DNA of 20,744 bases, taken from DASQGA01 sp035535315 (GTDB lineage Bacteria; Actinomycetota; Thermoleophilia; Gaiellales; Gaiellaceae). A program made the position numbers and the translations under genes. Positions 15,781-20,744 of this stretch are shown here, in pieces (positions within the stretch are counted from its first letter, which is position 1; every line of letters starts with the position of its first letter). The notes beneath the pieces were generated by a model. The model had not been told where the DNA came from. It did no database searches and saw nothing but the letters and a program-made list of their open reading frames with translations. The DNA lies in contig DATLQD010000184.1 in the NCBI GenBank assembly GCA_035535315.1, forward strand, positions 1-20,744, written 5' to 3'.

Positions 15781-16467
15781 ATGGCTGACCCCGTCTTCCT
15801 CATCACCGGCGCGTCCAGCGGTATCGGTGCGGCGACGGCCCGGCACGCGGCCGAGTTCGGCTATCGCGTCGTGCTCGCCGCTCGCTCCACCGACAAGCTG
15901 GAGGCTCTGGCGAGCGAGCTCGGCGGCGAGGAGAGAGCGCTCTCCGTGCGCTGCGACGTCACCGAGTGGTCAGACCAGGAGTCCATGGTCGCGACGACGC
16001 TCGAGCGCTTCGGTCGCATCGACGTCTCCTTCGCGAACGCGGGCTTCGGTGCGAAGCGGGGCTTCCTGGAAGAGACTGTCGACCACTGGCGCAGGATGGT
16101 GCTGACGAACGTCCTGGGTGCCGCCCTGACCGTGCGCGCGACGCTGCCGGCCCTCAAGGACTCTCGCGGCCACCTGCTCCTAACCGGTTCGGTGGCCGGC
16201 CGGCGCGCGCTTGCAGGCTCTCTTTACTCCTGCACGAAATGGGCGGTCACCGCGATGGGCGAGGCGGCACGGCTCGAAGTCGACGGAACCGGGATCAGGG
16301 TGACCCTGATCGAGCCTGGCATGGTGAACACGCCGTTCTTCGACAGCCCGCCCACGGATGCTCTCGAGCCGGACGACATCGCGCGGGCCGTCATGTATGC
16401 CGTTGGGCAGCCGCCGCACGTGGACGTGAACGAGATCCTCGTGCGGCCGACCGCCCAGTCGAGCTAG
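15781..16467 (+). CDS. Short-chain dehydrogenase/reductase (SDR)
   Basis: A 228-residue classical SDR. The nucleotide-binding motif TGASSGIG spans residues 9-16, the NAG motif is at 86-88, and the catalytic set is Ser137, Tyr149 and Lys153 (YSCTK). AARSTDKLEAL after strand 2 has the Arg pattern usual for NADP(H) preference, so NADP(H) is likely. The PG segment (IEPGMVNTPFF) after strand 6 is also standard. The ATG at 15781 is preceded by AAGAG a few bases upstream. The substrate cannot be read. It stands alone between ftsY and a convergent dodecin gene and interrupts the usual ftsY-ffh neighbourhood, so it looks like accessory insertion. Confidence 0.9.
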   Translation: MADPVFLITGASSGIGAATARHAAEFGYRVVLAARSTDKLEALASELGGEERALSVRCDVTEWSDQESMVATTLERFGRIDVSFANAGFGAKRGFLEETVDHWRRMVLTNVLGAALTVRATLPALKDSRGHLLLTGSVAGRRALAGSLYSCTKWAVTAMGEAARLEVDGTGIRVTLIEPGMVNTPFFDSPPTDALEPDDIARAVMYAVGQPPHVDVNEILVRPTAQSS

Positions 16468-16490
16468 AGCCTGATGCGAAAGGTTCCGCC

Positions 16491-16518
16491 GGGCCGGACG
16501 GCGCCGCGACGCCGGCCC
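16491..16518. terminator. Bidirectional terminator hairpin between SDR and dodecin
   Basis: GGGCCGG (16491-16497) pairs perfectly with CCGGCCC (16512-16518), extendable by a CG/CG step past a bulged A. It lies between the stops of two convergent genes, where a shared terminator is expected. No T-run is present on either strand. Confidence 0.5.
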
Positions 16519-16542
16519 AGTCTCACATAGGCCTCCAGCTGG

Positions 16543-16749
16543 CTACCTCTCGACGGCGAACGCGATGTTCACCGTCGTTCGATACATGGTGATCTGGTCG
16601 CCCTCGACTTCGCAGCTCATGCTGACGACGTCGGCGCCGGTGATCCCACGCAGCGTCTTCGAAGCCTCCGAAACAGCGACCTGAGCCGCCTGCGCGAAGC
16701 TCTCCGGTGAGTTCCCGATGATCGTAATCACCTTGGCGATAGCTGCCAT
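16543..16749 (-). CDS. Dodecin family protein lacking the flavin-stacking Trp
   Basis: A 68-residue dodecin (small beta-alpha-beta-beta protein forming 12-mers that store or buffer flavins and, in some bacteria, CoA). Family features are KVITIIGNSPESFAQAAQVA, the helix SEASKTLRGITG, and the strands EVEGDQITMYRTTVNIAF. Where many bacterial and archaeal dodecins have a Trp that sandwiches the flavin, Asp40 is aligned here (GADVVSM), so flavin binding by the usual stacking is doubtful. The ATG at 16749 has a strong Shine-Dalgarno AGGAGG 5 bases upstream. It is divergent from ffh, sharing a 51-base gap, and convergent with the SDR gene. Confidence 0.88.
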   Translation of the reverse strand: MAAIAKVITIIGNSPESFAQAAQVAVSEASKTLRGITGADVVSMSCEVEGDQITMYRTTVNIAFAVER

Positions 16750-16754
16750 GCCTG

Positions 16755-16760
16755 CCTCCT
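16755..16760 (-). promoter_or_regulatory. Strong Shine-Dalgarno AGGAGG for dodecin
   Basis: AGGAGG on the minus strand, with a 5-base spacer to the ATG at 16749. It is the strongest ribosome-binding site in the window and fixes the dodecin start. Confidence 0.75.
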
Positions 16761-16782
16761 GGGGTTGGGGAAAGTGCGTCGC

Positions 16783-16788
16783 TACACT
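16783..16788 (+). promoter_or_regulatory. ffh: -10 hexamer TACACT for ffh
   Basis: TACACT ends 12 bases before ATG 16801, which leaves only a leader of about 5-6 bases and no room for a Shine-Dalgarno. It makes ATG 16801 likelier than TTG 16765, which would lie upstream of the hexamer. Confidence 0.45.
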
Positions 16789-16800
16789 TCCCGGCTGCCA

Positions 16801-18132
16801 ATGTTTGACACGCTTTCAGACAAGCTGCAAGCCTCGTTAGGCGATCTGCGGGGACGCGGACGCCTGTCCGAGGAGGATCTTTCCCGCGCGATGCGCGAGA
16901 TTCGCCTGGCGCTGCTCGAGGCCGACGTGAACTTCAAGGTCGTCAAGGAGTTCGTCGCCAAGGTGAAGGAGCGGGCGCTCGGCTCCGATGTCACGAAGAG
17001 CCTTACGCCCGGCCAGGAGGTCGTGAAGATCGTCCACGACGAGCTAACGACGCTCATGGGCGCCGGCAGCTCGAAGCTCGCGTTCGCAGGGCGGCCCCCG
17101 ACGGTGATCCTGCTCGCGGGCCTCCAGGGCTCGGGAAAGACGACCGCGGCCGCCAAGCTCGCGCTTCTCCTGCGCCGCGAAGGCAAAGCCCCGGCGCTCG
17201 TGGCCGCCGACTTGCAACGCCCGGCGGCGGTCGATCAGCTCGACCAGCTTGGAAAGCAAGTTCAGATCCCCGTCTACCGCCGGGACGACACGAAAGACGC
17301 TGTCGCGGTGGCCCGCTACGGGCTGGAGCAGGCGAAAGCACAAGGTCGGGACGTCGTCATCGTGGACACCGCGGGACGCCTCCAGATCGACGAGTCGCTG
17401 ATGGACGAGCTGGCTGCTGTTCGTAAGGAAGTAAAGCCGCACAATGTCCTCCTCGTCCTCGACGCGATGACCGGCCAAGAAGCAGTGGCCGTGGCCGAGG
17501 GCTTCCAGGAGCGAATCGCCTTCGACGGAGTAGTCCTCACCAAGCTCGACGGCGATGCACGCGGCGGCGCGGCTCTGTCCGTCAAGGCGGTCACAGGCAA
17601 GCCGATCAAGCTCGTCTCGACCGGGGAGAAGCTCGACCAGATCGAGTACTTCCACCCGGATCGGATGGCGTCGCGCATCCTTGGGATGGGCGACGTTTTG
17701 ACGCTGATAGAGCGGGCCGAGGCTGCTGCGGACGAGGACGATCAGGCGGCGATGGAGAAGCGCCTGCGTGCGGGTCAGTTCACGTTCGACGACTTCCTCC
17801 AGGCGCAGCGAATGATGCGAAAGATGGGCCCACTCAAGAATGTCGTCTCGATGATTCCCGGGCTCGGGAAGCAGATGCAGGGAGTGGACATCGACGACCG
17901 CGAGCTCGCCCGGGTCGAGGCCATCGTCCTCTCGATGACCTCCGACGAGCGCAAGCGGCCCGAGATCATCAACGGCTCGCGTCGGGCACGAATCGCGCGC
18001 GGCAGCGGTACCTCGGTGCAGCAGGTGAACAAGCTGCTCCAGGCGCGGAAGCAAATGCAGAAGATGATGAAGCAGATGGGTCAGGGCAAGATGCCGAACC
18101 TGCAGTCGCTGGCGGCCCAGAACCGACGATAG
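16801..18132 (+). CDS. ffh: Signal recognition particle protein Ffh (SRP54)
   Basis: Binds signal sequences on nascent chains together with 4.5S/SRP RNA and delivers them to FtsY. 443 residues from ATG 16801. N domain MFDTLSDKLQASLGDLRGRG; G1 GLQGSGKT at residues 107-114; AADLQRPAAVDQL; DTAGRLQIDESLMDEL; TKLDGDARGG; and GEKLDQIEYFHPDRMASRILGMGD cover the GTPase. The Met-rich M domain follows (AQRMMRKMGPL, MIPGLGKQMQG, RRARIARGSGTSVQQVNKLL with the RNA-binding SGT). It ends in a Met/Lys/Gln tail. TTG 16765 is in frame but adds residues unlike the family. The SRP RNA gene is not seen in the window. rpsP follows after 8 bases. Confidence 0.97.
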   Translation: MFDTLSDKLQASLGDLRGRGRLSEEDLSRAMREIRLALLEADVNFKVVKEFVAKVKERALGSDVTKSLTPGQEVVKIVHDELTTLMGAGSSKLAFAGRPPTVILLAGLQGSGKTTAAAKLALLLRREGKAPALVAADLQRPAAVDQLDQLGKQVQIPVYRRDDTKDAVAVARYGLEQAKAQGRDVVIVDTAGRLQIDESLMDELAAVRKEVKPHNVLLVLDAMTGQEAVAVAEGFQERIAFDGVVLTKLDGDARGGAALSVKAVTGKPIKLVSTGEKLDQIEYFHPDRMASRILGMGDVLTLIERAEAAADEDDQAAMEKRLRAGQFTFDDFLQAQRMMRKMGPLKNVVSMIPGLGKQMQGVDIDDRELARVEAIVLSMTSDERKRPEIINGSRRARIARGSGTSVQQVNKLLQARKQMQKMMKQMGQGKMPNLQSLAAQNRR

Positions 18133-18140
18133 GAGACAGA

Positions 18141-18380
18141 GTGGCAGCACGAATCAGACTGGCCCGAGTGGGCTCCAAGAAGAACCCGATCTATCGGGTG
18201 GTCGTTGCGGACGCCCGCTCGCCGCGCGACGGGAAGTTCATCGAGATCGTCGGCCAGTACAACCCCCAGACGGATCCCTCGACGATCAATCTCGACGAGG
18301 AGCGCGTCCGCGACTGGATCGGGAAGGGCGCCCAGCCGAGCAACTCCGTGAAGCGCCTGCTCAAGGCCAAGGGCATCTAG
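18141..18380 (+). CDS. rpsP: 30S ribosomal protein S16
   Basis: A 79-residue protein with the S16 signature: AARIRLARVGSKKNPIYRVV, then ADARSPRDGKFIEIVGQYNP and the C-terminal GAQPSNSVKRLLKAKG. It binds 16S rRNA in the 30S body early in assembly. The GTG start at 18141 has GGAGA 5-9 bases upstream, within the 8-base gap after ffh and its stop codon, so the two genes are clearly co-transcribed. Its TAG stop at 18378-18380 is the first three bases of the short repeat element described separately. Confidence 0.97.
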   Translation: MAARIRLARVGSKKNPIYRVVVADARSPRDGKFIEIVGQYNPQTDPSTINLDEERVRDWIGKGAQPSNSVKRLLKAKGI

Positions 18381-18411
18381 ATGGTCTACGTCAATTACCG
18401 ACCAACCATCT
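18378..18411. repeat. Short copy of the inverted-repeat element, between rpsP and khpA
   Basis: Left end TAGATGGT (18378-18385) is identical to the left end after rpmF; right end TACCGACCAACCATCT (18396-18411) matches 15 of 16 bases of the right end at 9715-9730. AGATGGT and ACCATCT can pair as a 7-bp stem with a 19-base loop. It looks like an internally deleted version of the 9565-9730 element and sits within an operon, so it is probably not a full terminator. Confidence 0.55.
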
Positions 18412-18416
18412 GACCC

Positions 18417-18650
18417 GTGGAGGATCTCCTCGAGTACCTGGCCAAGTGCCTGGTCGACAAGCCCGAGGAGGTCTCGGTAACGCGAAGGGAAGAGGACGGC
18501 GCCGTCATCCTCGAGCTTCGTGTCGCCCCGGACGAGGTAGGGAAGGTAATCGGTAAGGGCGGGCGCGTCGCCCGCGCGCTTCGAACTCTCGTCCGGGCGA
18601 GCGCGGCCCGGGGCGGCGAGCGCGTCGTGCTTCAGATTGCCGACCGGTGA
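18417..18650 (+). CDS. khpA: KH-domain RNA-binding protein KhpA
   Basis: A 77-residue single KH-domain protein. The RNA-binding G-x-x-G loop is G46-K-G-G49 in GKVIGKGGRVARAL. The opening MEDLLEYLAKCLVDKPEEV is the standard KhpA N-terminus, and the position between rpsP and rimM is its widely conserved locus. KhpA usually pairs with KhpB/Jag in Gram-positives to bind RNA and influence cell division or growth. The GTG start at 18417 lies 36 bases after rpsP, directly behind the repeat element, with no Shine-Dalgarno in view. The 3' end overlaps the probable rimM start by 14 bases. Confidence 0.95.
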   Translation: MEDLLEYLAKCLVDKPEEVSVTRREEDGAVILELRVAPDEVGKVIGKGGRVARALRTLVRASAARGGERVVLQIADR

Positions 18651-19122
18651 TCCTGCCGCCGGCTGGGTTTCGGTCGGCCGGGTCGGACGCGCACACGGTA
18701 TCGACGGATCGTTCGTCGTCGAGCATCCGAGCGAGGACCCGAACCGCTTCGAGGTCGGTGCTCGCGTCTACGTCGAGCGCGAGCCCGCTCGCATCGAAGC
18801 GTCCAAGCGAGCGGGAGGGAGCCGGCTCGTGATCCGCCTCGACCGACCAGTGACACGAGGCGCGGCGATCGAAGTTCCCGTCGCGGAGCTCCCGCCGCCC
18901 GCGGACGGCGCGTACTACGTCTTCCAGCTCGTCGGACTGGTCGCTGAGGACGTGGCCGGGACGGCGCTCGGCAGCGTCGTCGACGTGGCTCCCGGGGTCG
19001 CGAACGACGTGCTGGAGCTCGATTCGGGGCTGATGCTCCCCCTTGTGTCGGCGTGCATTCGGACGGTTGACGTCGAGGGCGGGCGAATCGTGATCGCACC
19101 GGAGTTCGCCGACCCTGGCTAA
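18637..19122 (+). CDS. rimM: 16S rRNA processing/maturation protein RimM
   Basis: RimM binds S19 and assists maturation of the 30S head. 161 residues. The N-terminal barrel opens with GWVSVGRVGRAHGIDGSFVV, followed by the PRC-barrel part with YYVFQLVGLVAEDVAGTALGSV, GVANDVLEL and LMLPLV, all typical. The only standard start codon near the expected N-terminus is TTG 18637, inside khpA and without a Shine-Dalgarno. A tempting GTGA start/stop overlap at 18647 is in another frame and does not encode RimM. Position between khpA and trmD is canonical. The stop is TAA at 19120-19122. Confidence 0.93.
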   Translation: MPTGDPAAGWVSVGRVGRAHGIDGSFVVEHPSEDPNRFEVGARVYVEREPARIEASKRAGGSRLVIRLDRPVTRGAAIEVPVAELPPPADGAYYVFQLVGLVAEDVAGTALGSVVDVAPGVANDVLELDSGLMLPLVSACIRTVDVEGGRIVIAPEFADPG

Positions 19123-19134
19123 TCTCAGGCGGCT

Positions 19135-19791
19135 CTGCAACTCGATGTCTTCACCCTGCTTCCCCACGCGTTTGCCTGGCTCACCGAGCACCGGCCGCTC
19201 GCTGCCGTCCTCGGGTCGGAGCTCGACCTACGACTGTGGAGCTACCGCGACTTCACCCCCCTCACCGGCGGCCAGGTCGACGACGAGCCCTACGGCGGCG
19301 GCGCCGGGATGGTGCTCCGGGTCGACGTGGTCTACGCCGCGCTCGAGGCCGTCTACGGTGACGTGGGCGGACGGCGCGTAGTGGCACTCACACCACAAGG
19401 GCGCCAGCTCGACCAGGCGCTCGTGGAGGAACTCGCAGCGGAGGACGAGCTGACGGTGCTCTCGGCGCGCTTCGAGGGCTTCGACGAGCGGATCGTGGAG
19501 CACGTCGCTACGGACTCCGTCTCGATCGGCCCCTATGTGCTCTCGGGCGGTGAGCTTCCCGCGATGGTTCTCGTCGACGCGATCGGCCGGCGTTTGCCCG
19601 GGGCGTTGCGCGAAGAGAGCGGTGCGGTTGAGAGCTTCTCCGAGGCGCTCGAGGGTGGCGTCGAGTTCCCCCACTACACCCGGCCGGCCGAGTTTCGTGG
19701 GTGGCGCGTCCCGGATGTACTCCTCTCCGGAGACCACGCGCGCATCGCGGACTGGCGGCGCGAGGAGAGTCGGGCGAGATCGGCGGGATGA
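19135..19791 (+). CDS. trmD: tRNA (guanine(37)-N1)-methyltransferase TrmD, probable CTG start
   Basis: Makes m1G37 in tRNAs and so prevents +1 frameshifting; essential in most bacteria. From CTG 19135 it is 218 residues, beginning QLDVFTLLPHAFAWL after the initiator, the expected family N-terminus. The motif VDDEPYGGGAGMVLRVDVV and the trefoil-knot SAM site (SARFEGFDERIVEHV, then IGPYVLSGGELPAMVLVDAI) are complete, as is the tail YTRPAEFRGWRVPDVLLSGDH. The first ATG in frame (19309) would delete the start of the SPOUT domain. No ATG/GTG/TTG is available between the rimM TAA (same frame) and the conserved N-terminus, so CTG 19135 is the best candidate. It overlaps lepB by 4 bases (ATGA). Confidence 0.93.
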   Translation: MQLDVFTLLPHAFAWLTEHRPLAAVLGSELDLRLWSYRDFTPLTGGQVDDEPYGGGAGMVLRVDVVYAALEAVYGDVGGRRVVALTPQGRQLDQALVEELAAEDELTVLSARFEGFDERIVEHVATDSVSIGPYVLSGGELPAMVLVDAIGRRLPGALREESGAVESFSEALEGGVEFPHYTRPAEFRGWRVPDVLLSGDHARIADWRREESRARSAG

Positions 19792-20390
19792 GAGGCCCGA
19801 TCGACAGGCTGACGGCCGGCCTCCCAGGCCATTGGCGGACGACGGCCGACTGGGTGATCACGATCGTGGTCGCGGTGGGAGCCGTCCTCGCGATCAAGCA
19901 GTGGGTCGTGAACCCGTATCGGATTCCATCTTCCTCGATGGAGCCCACCTTGCACTGCGCCGAGCCGGCCGACGGGTGTCAGTCCCGGTTCTCGGACCGC
20001 GTCCTCGCGAACCGCTTCATCTACCACCTGCGGGACCCGAAGCGCGGCGACATCGTGGTCTTCGAGACGCCGCCGGCCGCGCGGGAGCGCTGTGGCGCCG
20101 GCGGCACGTTCGTGAAACGCCTGATCGGGCTACCTGGCGAGGTGATCTCGGAGCGGGAGGGAACGGTCTACATCGACGGCAAGCCTCTGAAGGAGCCGTA
20201 CCTGAAGCCTGGTCAGCGCGATCAGCAGACCTTCCAGGCGCGACAGATCGGCAAGGGCCACTACTTCATGATGGGCGACAACCGCTCCCAGTCCTGCGAC
20301 AGCCGTGTGTGGGGCGCTGTTCCGCGCGGCAATCTGATCGGCGAGGTCTTCGCGGTCTACTGGCCACCGCAGCGAATCGGCTTTCGCTAG
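19788..20390 (+). CDS. lepB: Signal peptidase I (LepB)
   Basis: Membrane-bound serine/lysine protease that removes signal peptides from exported proteins. 200 residues. One N-terminal transmembrane segment spans about residues 22-38, then the catalytic region on the outer face. Nucleophile Ser50 is in IPSSSMEPTL; the general base Lys110 is in GTFVKRLIGLPGE. The C-terminal box is MGDNRSQSCDSRVWG. Four Cys in the extracytoplasmic part (57, 64, 102 and one in the last motif) could form disulfides. ATG 19788 overlaps the trmD stop as ATGA, which supports this start over a longer frame opening at 19701. Placement after trmD fits the actinobacterial order. Confidence 0.95.
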   Translation: MRGPIDRLTAGLPGHWRTTADWVITIVVAVGAVLAIKQWVVNPYRIPSSSMEPTLHCAEPADGCQSRFSDRVLANRFIYHLRDPKRGDIVVFETPPAARERCGAGGTFVKRLIGLPGEVISEREGTVYIDGKPLKEPYLKPGQRDQQTFQARQIGKGHYFMMGDNRSQSCDSRVWGAVPRGNLIGEVFAVYWPPQRIGFR

Positions 20391-20413
20391 CATTGCCCGG
20401 CCGGTTGGGCCGG
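20388..20413 (+). promoter_or_regulatory. rplS: TAGCAT hexamer and GC hairpin ahead of rplS
   Basis: TAGCAT (20388-20393, including the lepB stop codon) resembles the acpP -10. Just after it CCGGCC (20397-20402) pairs with GGCCGG (20408-20413) around GGTTG, ending 8 bases before the rplS ATG. This may be a promoter plus a small autoregulatory leader, or a simple processing hairpin. Confidence 0.35.
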
Positions 20414-20421
20414 TCCTCCGT

Positions 20422-20744
20422 ATGGCGAACATGATCGACATCCTCGAGCGCAAGCAGCTGCGCGACGATCTCCCGGACTTCAAGGCGGGCGACACCGTCC
20501 GCGTCCACTTCCAGGTGATCGAGGGCCAGCGCCGGCGCGTCCAGGTCTTCGAGGGGGTTGTCATCAAGCGGCAGGGCGCGGGTGTTCGCGAAACCTTCAC
20601 CGTCAGGAAGAACTCCTTCGGTGTCGGCGTCGAGCGGACGTTCCCCCTCCACTCGCCGAAGATCGAGCAGATCGAGGTCGGAGCCATCGGCGACGTGAGT
20701 CGCGCAAAGCTCTACTACCTCCGCGGCAAGGTCGGGAAGAAGGC
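20422..20744 (+). CDS. rplS: 50S ribosomal protein L19, 3'-truncated by the window edge
   Basis: 107 codons are visible plus two bases of the next. The opening MANMIDILERKQLRDDLPDF and the core GDTVRVHFQVIEGQRRRVQV, FEGVVIKRQGAGVRETFTVR, SFGVGVERTFPLHSPKIEQI and AKLYYLRG give a full L19 signature. Only the last few basic residues are probably missing. L19 sits at the 30S-50S interface. An in-frame ATG at 20431 is an alternative start. The classic Shine-Dalgarno is missing; a GC hairpin is in its place. It is usually the last gene of the rpsP-rimM-trmD-rplS operon; here lepB is inserted before it. Confidence 0.96.
   Translation, partial: MANMIDILERKQLRDDLPDFKAGDTVRVHFQVIEGQRRRVQVFEGVVIKRQGAGVRETFTVRKNSFGVGVERTFPLHSPKIEQIEVGAIGDVSRAKLYYLRGKVGKK

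Noticed and set aside
16765..16800. TTG 16765 as start of ffh
   Set aside because: It adds 12 residues unlike Ffh and lies upstream of the likely -10 hexamer; ATG 16801 gives the canonical MFDTLSDKL start.
18647..18832. GTGA start/stop overlap at the end of khpA as the rimM start
   Set aside because: This GTG is in a different frame from RimM and translates into unrelated sequence; RimM fits the TTG 18637 frame.

Overview
The window reads as a GC-rich actinobacterial chromosome segment, most likely from the Thermoleophilia (Gaiellales/Solirubrobacterales-like). That placement is inferred from gene order, codon use and protein flavour; no marker gene was searched. It is densely packed: nearly all genes lie on the + strand, many overlap by a few bases, and no gap exceeds about 250 bases. 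I see no rRNA, tRNA, CRISPR array, prophage or insertion sequence.

Left part (1-4782): the 3' part of a FakA-like fatty acid kinase, a stand-alone response-regulator receiver, a DegV/FakB-like fatty-acid-binding protein and a two-domain cupin form a tight + strand run. A convergent MFS transporter ends two bases from the cupin stop.

Middle part (4783-15596): recG, rsmD, coaD, a SepIVA/DivIVA-like coiled-coil protein, a DUF177 (YceD) protein, rpmF, plsX, acpP, rnc, smc and ftsY. This is the classic actinobacterial block joining CoA/fatty-acid precursor supply, ribosomal protein L32, RNase III, chromosome condensation and the SRP receptor.

Right part (15597-20744): an SDR oxidoreductase and a convergent dodecin precede the SRP/ribosome-maturation operon ffh-rpsP-khpA-rimM-trmD-lepB-rplS, cut off inside rplS at the right edge.

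Most of this is housekeeping, and I do not see a new multi-gene system. The points that merit a second look are: (1) a repeated inverted motif that begins at the stop codons of rpmF and rpsP (long and short versions of one element), with a partial relative after ftsY; (2) three genes (cupin, rnc, trmD) whose conserved N-termini lie upstream of any ATG/GTG/TTG, pointing to CTG or another rare start; (3) an RNase III in which one catalytic Asp aligns with Ala; (4) an SMC with unusually short arms; (5) a dodecin lacking the flavin-stacking Trp; (6) -10-like hexamers placed so close to start codons that leaderless transcripts are likely; and (7) a receiver-only regulator between the fatty acid kinase and its likely carrier protein.
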